11,772 nt of DNA from Mesoaciditogaceae bacterium (GTDB lineage: Bacteria; Thermotogota; Thermotogae; Mesoaciditogales; Mesoaciditogaceae): NCBI GenBank assembly GCA_015486145.1, contig WFSH01000081.1:1-11772 (forward strand), given 5' to 3'. Below are positions 5,915 to 11,772 of this stretch, piece by piece. The notes under the pieces are model-generated. The model worked only from the letters and a program-made list of their open reading frames with translations, made no database searches and was not told where the DNA came from. The position numbers were made by a program, and so were the translations under genes. Position 1 is the stretch's first letter. Every line of letters begins with the position of its first letter.

Positions 5915-6946
5915 ATGTTACCTTACAAAAAGAGTACAAAACTCTCGGAAGTCATAAGAGATTATCCCGGTGTTACTGAGTATCTCGCAGATAAGAATCC
6001 AAAATTAGCTTTTCTCAAAAACACGATTGTAGTTCAGGTTATGTCATCGAGAGTAACTTTGGGGAAAGTTGCAAAAAAGCATTCGATGAGTTTCGAAGAG
6101 CTGATGAAAATGATAGAAGATGGTGTAAAGAGCGGCGAGATTGGTAATGGAGAAAGTTACAAGGAATCCGTAAAATCGGCAAACGAGATCAAAGAGCAAC
6201 TTAAAAGTCTTATGAAAAGGCTCTTTGAAGAGGGAGAAGATGTGGAAAGTGTTAAAGCAGAATTCAAAAACATCGTCTCTAAAGCTAATCCGATACTCAT
6301 CGCTGTGACCGAGTCTGAACTCACAAAGGAAGGCTATTCAATTCAAGATTTAATGAAAGCTTGCGATGTTCATTTGGAATTGTTTAAGGATCAGCTTATG
6401 AGTTCGAGAAAGAAGGTATCAAAGGAACACCCACTTTGGAGATTCATAAAGGATCACGATGCAATGATGTTGTGGTTTGAACAGGGTTTGCAAATATCTC
6501 GTGAGTTAAAAGCACGAAAGGGATACGATGATGCCAAACCATTGATTGAAAAACTGAAACTCATCATGGGAAAATTGAGATCATCTGAAAACCACGATAT
6601 CCGGCAAGAAAACACTCTTTTTCCGGTACTTGAAAAGTACGGAGTCGAAGAGCCTCCCGCAATAATGTGGGACGAACACACCAAGATGAAGGAAAAAAGA
6701 AACAACATCGAAAAGATGCTCTCTGAAATCCCTTCTAAACCATACGAAGAATTTGTGGATTATCTTCAAGGAGCTTTTACATATTTGGTAGAAACATTCA
6801 TCAAACACACTCAAAAAGAACAGGAAATATTGTATAATGTGGCGTTGGATGTTTTGTCGGAAGAAGATTGGAAAGACATACAACGTGAATCAGATAGATT
6901 GGGGTATTTTGAATTACCAAGGGAGGTTTTGGAAAAAGATGGATGA
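5915..6946 (+). CDS. DUF1858-DUF438-hemerythrin domain protein
   Basis: A 343-residue cytoplasmic protein with three domains: DUF1858 at about 5-72 (LSEVIRDYPGVTEYL...), DUF438 at about 89-162 (LMKRLFEEGEDVESVKAEF, then CDVHLELFKDQL), and a hemerythrin-like HHE bundle at about 170-310. Candidate di-iron ligands are His181 (KDHD), His227 and Glu232 (NHDIRQENTLFP), His255 (DEHTKMKE) and His298 with Glu302 (KHTQKEQEILY). Such proteins are thought to sense or bind O2 or NO in anaerobes; that role is inferred from the family. AAGGAG (5903-5908) lies 6 nt before ATG 5915. Family members usually continue into a C-terminal PAS domain; here the reading frame stops at 6946, and the PAS domain is a separate gene starting 8 nt earlier. 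Expression should follow the strong promoter and palindrome upstream. Confidence 0.88.
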   Translation: MLPYKKSTKLSEVIRDYPGVTEYLADKNPKLAFLKNTIVVQVMSSRVTLGKVAKKHSMSFEELMKMIEDGVKSGEIGNGESYKESVKSANEIKEQLKSLMKRLFEEGEDVESVKAEFKNIVSKANPILIAVTESELTKEGYSIQDLMKACDVHLELFKDQLMSSRKKVSKEHPLWRFIKDHDAMMLWFEQGLQISRELKARKGYDDAKPLIEKLKLIMGKLRSSENHDIRQENTLFPVLEKYGVEEPPAIMWDEHTKMKEKRNNIEKMLSEIPSKPYEEFVDYLQGAFTYLVETFIKHTQKEQEILYNVALDVLSEEDWKDIQRESDRLGYFELPREVLEKDG

Positions 6947-7382
6947 ATTTGAAAAAATGGACACTCAGGAACTTTTCGAAGATTTAGACAGCGAAACACT
7001 TTTGTACATTCTCGACAACGTACCGCTTGACATTACCTTTGTGGATAAAAACGACGTTGTGACTTATTTCAACCTCCCAATGGGAAAACAACACGCCTTT
7101 CCACGGGTAGAACTTGATCTTGGAAGGAAGGTTCAAAATTGCCATCCACCAAAAAGCGTGCACATTGTCCAAAAAATATTGGATGATTTCAGAGCAAAAA
7201 GGAGAAAATCTGCAGACTTTTGGATAAATTACCATGATAAGTTTTTGTACATCAGATACTTCCCAATTTACGATAAAAAAGGTGATTATTACGGTGTACT
7301 CGAAGTCGTTCAAGATATCACCGAAATTCAAAAGCTTAAAGGTGAAAGACGGTTGTTGGATGAGGAAGAACAAAATCAATGA
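6939..7382 (+). CDS. Stand-alone PAS domain protein, split from DUF438 partner
   Basis: A 147-residue protein made almost wholly of one PAS domain: LDNVPLDITFVDKNDVVTYFN (25-45), GRKVQNCHPPKSVHIVQKIL (62-81), FWINYHDKFLYIRYFPIYD (94-112) and LEVVQDITEIQKLKGERRLL (121-140). This is the PAS type normally fused to the C-terminus of DUF438-hemerythrin proteins, including its NCHPP and QDIT motifs. ATG 6939 is chosen because it overlaps the upstream stop (ATGGATGA) and the domain begins soon after. GGGAGG at 6921-6926 is 12 nt upstream, rather far, so translation is probably coupled to the preceding gene. The frame is open upstream to 6837, but that part is only an out-of-frame reading of the hemerythrin end. 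I infer that the product binds the upstream protein and completes its sensor. Confidence 0.82.
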   Translation: MDEFEKMDTQELFEDLDSETLLYILDNVPLDITFVDKNDVVTYFNLPMGKQHAFPRVELDLGRKVQNCHPPKSVHIVQKILDDFRAKRRKSADFWINYHDKFLYIRYFPIYDKKGDYYGVLEVVQDITEIQKLKGERRLLDEEEQNQ

Positions 7383-7577
7383 ACCATGGATAATGATGAT
7401 GTTTAATGTTCTAACGGTACTTCGGGCGGCTTTGTCTTTTGATTGACGACAAGGTATCTTTGAATGATTTCAATACAACTCATGAGAGAACGATTGCCAT
7501 GTTATGGTTCTGCTTTTTTGGTTTGGTTTGTCAAAGAGATCGTTGGTGAGTTGAATGTAGTTAATCTTTCATACATT
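7383..7577 (+). other. Intergenic stretch with one weak terminator-like hairpin
   Basis: No gene is supported here. One possible terminator for the hemerythrin/PAS operon pairs 7487-7490 (AGAA) with 7508-7511 (TTCT) and 7497-7500 (CCAT) with 7504-7507 (ATGG), followed by GCTTTTTT (7512-7519). A six-base bulge makes it weak. A 28-codon open frame after the PAS stop shows no family likeness. Confidence 0.3.
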
Positions 7578-7604
7578 TTGCCGAAACAAATTAAATGTTA
7601 GAAT
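7578..7604 (+). promoter_or_regulatory. Candidate promoter of the purine operon
   Basis: TTGCCG (7578-7583) and TAGAAT (7599-7604) are separated by 15 bp, shorter than ideal, but the -10 is extended (TGTTAGAAT). A start near 7611 would give a leader of about 150 nt that contains the whole riboswitch. Confidence 0.4.
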
Positions 7605-7631
7605 TTGTGTGTGGAAAATTGAATAAAAATT

Positions 7632-7700
7632 CCTTGTATAATCCCGGGAATAAGGCTCGGGAGTTTCTACCAAGCAACCGTAAATTGCTTGACTACAAGG
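7632..7700 (+). ncRNA. Guanine-class purine riboswitch aptamer
   Basis: This is a recognisable purine aptamer. P1 pairs CCTTGTA (7632-7638) with TACAAGG (7694-7700). The conserved TATAATC follows P1. P2 pairs CCCGGG (7643-7648) with CTCGGG (7656-7661). The core GTTTCTACC (7663-7671) is present, and P3 pairs CAAGCA (about 7671-7676) with TGCTTG (7686-7691) over the loop ACCGTAAAT. The specificity base just before the 3' P1 strand is C7693 (GAC-TAC), which pairs with guanine or hypoxanthine; adenine switches have T there. The P1 3' strand overlaps the antiterminator, so ligand binding should favour termination before purC. Confidence 0.95.
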
Positions 7701-7748
7701 GTGATTGTTGTGTGTGGATCACTCTTGTAGAGTGATTTTTTCTTTTTT
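7693..7748 (+). terminator. Riboswitch expression platform: antiterminator and intrinsic terminator
   Basis: The terminator pairs ATCACTC (7718-7724) with GAGTGAT (7730-7736) over the loop TTGTA, followed by T-runs to 7748 broken by a single C. The competing antiterminator pairs 7693-7705 (CTACAAGGGTGAT) with 7718-7730 (ATCACTCTTGTAG), 13 bp with one G-U. Its left arm includes the 3' strand of aptamer P1 (7694-7700). Ligand-bound aptamer therefore frees 7718-7724 to form the terminator; without ligand the longer antiterminator wins and purC is transcribed. This is a transcriptional OFF switch. Confidence 0.92.
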
Positions 7749-7761
7749 GGAGGTGAGCACT

Positions 7762-8451
7762 GTGAAGTTGCTCCGGAGTGGAAAGGTCAAGTTTGTTTAC
7801 GCCGATGGTGATGACGATGTCATGATCGAATTCAGAGACGATATCACCGCGGGAAACGGTGAAAAGCACGATGTTTTAAAGGGAAAGGGGGCACTTCTGA
7901 ATGCCATAAATGAGATATTCTTCGAAAAACTTTCTCGTTATTCCATTCCCAATCACTACGTAAGAAAACTTTCGGAAAACTCTTTCAAGGCAAAAAAAGT
8001 TGAAATCGTACCGTTAGAAGTCGTTGTGAGAAATTACGCTGCTGGTTCTTTTTGCAGGCGTTACGGCATTAAGAAGGGTGTAAAAATAGGTCCGTTGGTG
8101 GAGTTTTTCGTTAAAAATGACGAGCTTGGCGATCCTTTAGTGTGCAGAAACGTGGCAATAAGGCTTGGTATCGCCAATGGAGAAATTCTCAATGAGGCTG
8201 AAAATATCGCTCTGGAGGTTAATGACGTTGTATCTAAATTTTTGAAAGATCGTGGTCTCATCTTAGCCGATTTTAAAATAGAGGTTGGATTGCATGCCAA
8301 TAAACTGTTGGTTGCAGATGAAATCACACCGGATACATGCAGATTTTGGGATGCGAACTCTTTTGAATCTTTGGATAAGGACGTTTACCGTCAATCCGCA
8401 GGCGATCCTTTGGTTGCCTATAGAGAGGTCCTGAGGAGGTTAACAAATTGA
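7762..8451 (+). CDS. purC: Phosphoribosylaminoimidazole-succinocarboxamide synthase (SAICAR synthetase)
   Basis: This cytoplasmic enzyme of de novo IMP synthesis joins aspartate to CAIR with ATP to give SAICAR. The 229-residue length is normal. Seen motifs are LLRSGKVKFVYADGDDD (3-19, nucleotide-binding start), DDITAGNGEKHD (26-37), KGKGALLNAI (40-49), VVVRNYAAGSFCRRYGI (87-103), LADFKIEVG (168-176; signature, usually DFKIEFG) and DEITPDTCRFWD (186-197). The start is GTG 7762, with GGAGG at 7749-7753, 8 nt upstream. A longer frame from 7705 would run through the riboswitch terminator and has no ribosome binding site. It is first in the purine operon, and its TGA overlaps the TTG start of purS. 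Confidence 0.96.
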   Translation: MKLLRSGKVKFVYADGDDDVMIEFRDDITAGNGEKHDVLKGKGALLNAINEIFFEKLSRYSIPNHYVRKLSENSFKAKKVEIVPLEVVVRNYAAGSFCRRYGIKKGVKIGPLVEFFVKNDELGDPLVCRNVAIRLGIANGEILNEAENIALEVNDVVSKFLKDRGLILADFKIEVGLHANKLLVADEITPDTCRFWDANSFESLDKDVYRQSAGDPLVAYREVLRRLTN

Positions 8452-8696
8452 AATACGATTTTGTGATCCACGTCAAAATGGCGCCGAATATTTTTGATCC
8501 ACAGGCAACCACGATAGAAAAAAATCTTAAAAAGATGTCATACCCTGTTGAAGATTTAAAAGTTGGCAAAGTTTTTGAGTTCTCAGTGCAGGCCGACTCT
8601 GAAAAATTGGCTTTTGATATCGCTGAAGATATGGCAAAGAAGGTTCTTTCGAATCCCGTGCTTGAGGTTTTTGAAGTGGAGCGTGTCAAAAAGTGA
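8448..8696 (+). CDS. purS: FGAM synthase subunit PurS
   Basis: An 82-residue PurS, the small structural subunit that bridges PurL and PurQ in the three-part phosphoribosylformylglycinamidine synthase. Typical features are the short ferredoxin-like beta-alpha-beta build, the N-terminal strand YDFVIHVKMAPN (3-14), the DPQATTIEKNL segment (17-27, family DPQG-x-x-I) and VGKVFEFSVQAD (39-50). It starts at TTG 8448, which overlaps the purC stop TGA (8449-8451), with GAGGAGGT (8433-8440) 7 nt upstream. Its own TGA overlaps the purQ GTG. Presence of purS shows that the organism uses the multi-subunit enzyme, not the large fused PurL of proteobacteria. Confidence 0.95.
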   Translation: MKYDFVIHVKMAPNIFDPQATTIEKNLKKMSYPVEDLKVGKVFEFSVQADSEKLAFDIAEDMAKKVLSNPVLEVFEVERVKK

Positions 8697-9361
8697 AAGC
8701 GGGCGTTATCGTTTTTGAGGGAACGAACTGTGATCGCGAGACTTTCCAAGCTTTAAGAGCAAGCGGCTTTGATGTTGATTACGTTTGGCACGATTGGACC
8801 TCGCTTGAAGGCTACGATATGGTTGTGCTACCTGGAGGATTTTCTTATGGGGATTATCTCCGTCCAGGCGCAATTGCACGATTTTCACCGGTCATGAAGT
8901 CAATTGAGAGGTTCGTCGAAGAAAACTGTGGAATTGTGGTTGGAATATGCAACGGTTTCCAAATACTCACCGAGTCTGGACTTTTACCTGGTGCATTTCT
9001 TAAAAACATATCCGGCAATTTCATTTGTAAAATGGTGGATTTGGAGGTGAAAGATCACAAAGTACTCGCTGATGTGGAAAAGTTGAGGCTATACATAGCT
9101 CACAGCGATGGAAATTATGTGGTGGATGAAAGAACAGCCGAGCTTCTCGAAAATGAAAAGAGAATACTTTTTAAGTACGTTGATAATCCCAACGGATCAG
9201 CACACTCCATTGCTGGCGTAGTCAACGAGAAATTCAATGTTTTTGGAATGATGCCACACCCTGAGCGTTCAGCGATGCCTTATCATGAAAACAATGATGG
9301 TCTGAAAGTTTTTAAGGCCATGCGGAGGTGGCTAAATGAACGTATCTCAAGAAAAGCTTGA
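8693..9361 (+). CDS. purQ: FGAM synthase glutaminase subunit PurQ
   Basis: A 222-residue class I glutamine amidotransferase that frees ammonia from glutamine for PurL in the FGAR to FGAM step. The catalytic triad is visible: nucleophile Cys86 in GICNGFQIL (84-92), and His189 and Glu191 in MMPHPERSA (186-194). The N-terminus MKAGVIVFEGTNCDRET (1-17) and LPGGFSYGDYLRPGAIA (46-62) are PurQ-specific. The start is GTG 8693, which overlaps the purS TGA (8694-8696). The nearest Shine-Dalgarno is GGAG at 8678-8681, 11 nt away and weaker than for its neighbours, so translation probably depends on coupling. The last 26 nt overlap purL. Confidence 0.96.
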   Translation: MKAGVIVFEGTNCDRETFQALRASGFDVDYVWHDWTSLEGYDMVVLPGGFSYGDYLRPGAIARFSPVMKSIERFVEENCGIVVGICNGFQILTESGLLPGAFLKNISGNFICKMVDLEVKDHKVLADVEKLRLYIAHSDGNYVVDERTAELLENEKRILFKYVDNPNGSAHSIAGVVNEKFNVFGMMPHPERSAMPYHENNDGLKVFKAMRRWLNERISRKA

Positions 9362-11423
9362 AAGGATGTCAATGTCGCATGATGAGTACGAACGAATCGT
9401 AAATTCTCTTGGCAGAGAACCGAATGAAACGGAGTTGTACATCTTTTCTGCTATGTGGTCTGAACATTGTGGATACAAGCACTCCAAAAGACTTATAAAA
9501 GAACACTTTAGAGTTTCTGATGAGAATGCTGGGATTGTTTGGATCGGAGATATTGGAGTCGCTTTCAAAGTTGAAAGCCATAACCATCCGTGTGCCGTTG
9601 AGCCATTCCAAGGTGCGGCCACAGGAATAGGAGGCATAATTCGAGACATTATTGCAATGGGTGCTAAACCCATCGCACTTTTAGATTCTTTGCATTTTGA
9701 AAAGCCACACGATCACATATATGAAGGCGTTGTATCGGGGATAAGCGTGTATGGCAATTCAATAGGCGTTCCAACAGTTGGTGGAGAAGTGAGATTCGAT
9801 TCAGCGTACTCCGAAAATCCTTTGGTGAATGTTATGGCTGTTGGAGTTGTTAGAAAAGAAAATTTGAAGACATCAGAAGCGCAGGGTGTCGGAAATAGCG
9901 TGATCCTCGTTGGTTCGAAAACTGGGAGAGACGGGCTTCATGGTGCATCTTTTGCATCGAGAAAGATAGACAAATCGTTGAATGATAGACCATCAGTGCA
10001 AGTGGGAGATCCCTTTGCTGAAAAGCGACTCATAGAAGCCACAATGGAGATATGTAAACTCAATTGCACCATTGCCGTTCAAGATATGGGAGCGGCGGGA
10101 ATATTGAGCTCAACAACAGAAATGGCTCATCACGGCGGTCTTGGGCTTGATCTGTTTGTTGATCAAGTACCTCTACGAGAAGAAAAAATGGAGGCGTGGG
10201 AGATCCTTCTAAGTGAATCTCAGGAGCGCATGGCCTTTCTCGTTAAGAAAGGCCATGAAGATGAGGTGGAAAAGATCGCGAAAAAGTGGGAACTCGATTT
10301 TGCAAAAATAGGCGAAACAACATCAAGTGAAGAGTTTAGGGTGTTTGACAATGGTGCATTGATGGCATCGCTGCCACTTTCTCTTGTCACAGAAGCTCCT
10401 GACCTGTCTCGTGAATTGGAAATGGAATATCCTACTACTAACGAAATATCTGAATGGAACGGTCCTGTCGGAAAGATGCTTATCTCTTTACTTTCAAATC
10501 CAACAATTGCATCAAAAAGATCCGTGTATGAAAGGTATGATTACACAGTTGGTGGCAAAACTGTGAAAGTTCCAGGCTCGGATGCGGCCGTTGTTCATAT
10601 TTCGGATTCGAAGGGGATTGCTCTGTCGATTGGCGGAAATGGCAGGTATACGTCACTCAATCCATTTGAAGGTACAAAATCCGTCATTTTTGAAGTATGT
10701 TCTAACGTGATCGCATCTGGTGGAAAGCCGTTAGGTGCAACCAATTGTATGAACTTTGGGAATCCAGAAATTGACGAGGTAGCCACTCAATTTTATTCTG
10801 CTCTAAAAGGCCTTGAAGAAGGAACTGAAATTATTGGCATTCCGGTCACCGGTGGAAACGTCTCATTTTATAACGAATCAAATGGTAAACAAATTCCACC
10901 AACACCTGTTGTAGGTGTGATTGGTCTCGTTGAAGACATCCAAAAAATTCCGAATTCTCATTTTGTAAATGCTGGAGACACGATTTATCTTGTTGGTCGA
11001 GCGAAAGTCCCGATAAACGGGGCCTCGATATACCGAAATTCCACTTCTTCTTTTTGCAGTGTGAATTGGAATGCCTGTGCTAAAACCCTACACGCAGTGC
11101 AGCGAGCCATATCCAAAGGGCTCATCGTTTCCGCTCATGATGTTTCGGATGGAGGGGTTGGAGTAGCGTGTGCAGAAATGGCCATAGGATCTATGATGGG
11201 AGTAAAAATTTCCACCAACATCCATCCCTTTGAAGAGTATCCGGCACGCTTTATATTGGAAGTCTCAAAAGAACATGAAGAGAAGTTTAAACTTGAGATG
11301 AAGGGATTGGAATTCACAAAGTTAGGGACGGTTGACAAAGAACCGTTCATTGTGTGGAATGGTGAAGTGATAAAGATCGCGGATCTTAAAAAAGCCTATG
11401 ATTCTTTGGAGGTTTCACGTTGA
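9336..11423 (+). CDS. purL: FGAM synthase synthetase subunit PurL
   Basis: A 695-residue small-type PurL, an ATP-dependent AIR synthetase-like enzyme that converts FGAR plus ammonia to FGAM. It has the internal two-fold repeat of the family. Seen motifs are AMWSEHCGYKHSKRL (39-53; His44 in the conserved SEHC motif), VESHNHPCAVEPFQGAATGIGG (79-100), DMGAAGILSSTTEMA about a third of the way along, and in the second half GGKPLGATNCMNFGNP, VTGGNVSFYNE and SAHDVSDGGVGVA. ATG 9336 has GGAGG (9324-9328) 7 nt upstream and lies 26 nt inside purQ. An alternative ATG at 9366 would still keep the motifs but has no properly spaced site. The final TGA overlaps the purF TTG. It acts as a complex with PurS and PurQ encoded just upstream. 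Confidence 0.97.
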   Translation: MNVSQEKLERMSMSHDEYERIVNSLGREPNETELYIFSAMWSEHCGYKHSKRLIKEHFRVSDENAGIVWIGDIGVAFKVESHNHPCAVEPFQGAATGIGGIIRDIIAMGAKPIALLDSLHFEKPHDHIYEGVVSGISVYGNSIGVPTVGGEVRFDSAYSENPLVNVMAVGVVRKENLKTSEAQGVGNSVILVGSKTGRDGLHGASFASRKIDKSLNDRPSVQVGDPFAEKRLIEATMEICKLNCTIAVQDMGAAGILSSTTEMAHHGGLGLDLFVDQVPLREEKMEAWEILLSESQERMAFLVKKGHEDEVEKIAKKWELDFAKIGETTSSEEFRVFDNGALMASLPLSLVTEAPDLSRELEMEYPTTNEISEWNGPVGKMLISLLSNPTIASKRSVYERYDYTVGGKTVKVPGSDAAVVHISDSKGIALSIGGNGRYTSLNPFEGTKSVIFEVCSNVIASGGKPLGATNCMNFGNPEIDEVATQFYSALKGLEEGTEIIGIPVTGGNVSFYNESNGKQIPPTPVVGVIGLVEDIQKIPNSHFVNAGDTIYLVGRAKVPINGASIYRNSTSSFCSVNWNACAKTLHAVQRAISKGLIVSAHDVSDGGVGVACAEMAIGSMMGVKISTNIHPFEEYPARFILEVSKEHEEKFKLEMKGLEFTKLGTVDKEPFIVWNGEVIKIADLKKAYDSLEVSR

Positions 11424-11772
11424 AGGAAAAATGCGGTGTGTACGGAGGCTTTTATCCGAATGCTGCAACCGAGATACGTAGAGGTTTATTGGCCTTGCAA
11501 CACAGAGGTCAGGAGTCGGCCGGCATTTCAATTTCAAATGGAAATCTCATCACTCTTAAGGGTTCGGGACTTGTTAGAGAAGCCTTGAAAATGCAAGAAG
11601 TCAAGAAAATGAAAGGCAACCTTGGCATTGGACACGTAAGGTATTCGACGAGCGGAGGCAGTAACAGGATCAATGCCCAACCCATAGAGCTTACGTACAT
11701 GAATTCTAAAGTTGCCGTTGCCCACAATGGCAACCTGGAGAACTCTCAAAAGTTGAGAGACCAGCTGGAAAG
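11420..11772 (+). CDS. purF: Amidophosphoribosyltransferase PurF, 5' part (cut by window end)
   Basis: The first 117 codons of PurF, the first committed enzyme of purine synthesis (PRPP plus glutamine to phosphoribosylamine); the frame is still open at the window end. The N-terminal class II (Ntn) glutaminase domain is clear: CGVYGGF (5-11), GLLALQHRGQESAGIS (22-37), GIGHVRYSTSGGS (69-81) and VAHNGNLEN (100-108). The nucleophile is expected to be Cys5, which must become N-terminal by removal of a four-residue leader MKEK. The start is TTG 11420, sharing two bases with the purL TGA, with GGAGG (11408-11412) 7 nt upstream. The phosphoribosyltransferase domain lies beyond the window. Confidence 0.95.
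   Translation, partial: MKEKCGVYGGFYPNAATEIRRGLLALQHRGQESAGISISNGNLITLKGSGLVREALKMQEVKKMKGNLGIGHVRYSTSGGSNRINAQPIELTYMNSKVAVAHNGNLENSQKLRDQLE

Noticed and set aside
6837..6938. N-terminal extension of the PAS protein by 34 residues
   Set aside because: It is an out-of-frame reading of the conserved hemerythrin end; the extension has odd composition (Trp-rich) and no family likeness.
7234..7446. Small frame overlapping the PAS gene end and running past it
   Set aside because: Most of it is a shadow of the PAS gene, and the non-overlapping part (about 20 codons) has no start site or recognisable features.
7637..7642. Perfect TATAAT as a promoter -10
   Set aside because: It is the conserved P1/J1-2 segment of the purine aptamer and lies inside the leader; no -35 is placed for it.
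7705..7761. N-terminal extension of purC by 19 residues
   Set aside because: It would translate the terminator hairpin and T-run, has no ribosome binding site, and does not match the family; GGAGG supports GTG 7762.
1..11772. CRISPR arrays, insertion sequences, attachment sites or prophage genes
   Set aside because: No repeated spacer pattern, transposase, integrase or long direct repeat was found; the window reads as ordinary chromosomal operons.

Overview
The window looks like a moderately AT-rich diderm bacterium. The features used for this are an outer-membrane-type transport operon, a stand-alone PurS/PurQ/PurL FGAR amidotransferase set, frequent GTG/TTG starts with strong GGAGG Shine-Dalgarno sites, a DUF438/hemerythrin sensor and a guanine-class riboswitch. 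Together they are most reminiscent of Thermotogota (the Mesoaciditoga/Kosmotoga side), but this is an impression from gene families and style, not a proven assignment. All supported genes lie on the + strand.

Layout. (1) 1-441 has no protein gene. It holds a well-folded multibranched RNA candidate at about 1-165, a second small fold at 184-245, a weak terminator-like hairpin at 271-308, and two tandem perfect 15-bp palindromes at 390-404 and 408-422 just before the first gene. (2) 442-5138 is a three-gene operon: a two-domain RND/MMPL-type transporter, a secreted LolA-like 'outer membrane lipoprotein-sorting' protein, and a secreted beta-barrel candidate. Inner membrane, periplasmic and outer membrane parts together suggest an envelope pathway for a lipid or other hydrophobic cargo; the cargo is unknown. 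(3) 5161-5721 encodes a PhaR-type DNA-binding-domain protein with a coiled-coil tail. It has no Shine-Dalgarno, but an extended -10 lies immediately upstream, so the mRNA may be leaderless. (4) 5832-7382 is a strong promoter with a 25-bp palindrome over the expected transcription start, followed by a DUF1858-DUF438-hemerythrin gene that overlaps by 8 nt a separate PAS gene. The two appear to be a split version of what is usually one DUF438-HHE-PAS protein. (5) 7383-7761 is a long leader with a guanine-class purine riboswitch (7632-7700) and a clear antiterminator/terminator pair, controlling (6) the de novo purine operon purC-purS-purQ-purL-purF from 7762 to the window edge (purF truncated).

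The purine genes form one translationally coupled unit: every stop overlaps the next start. PurS, PurQ and PurL make up one enzyme (FGAM synthase), PurF makes the first committed intermediate and PurC acts later. When guanine or hypoxanthine is plentiful, the riboswitch is expected to end transcription before purC.

The least explained signals are the structured RNA at the left edge with two CsrB-like GGA hairpins, the tandem palindromes at the RND gene, the palindrome on the hemerythrin promoter, and the split DUF438/PAS pair.
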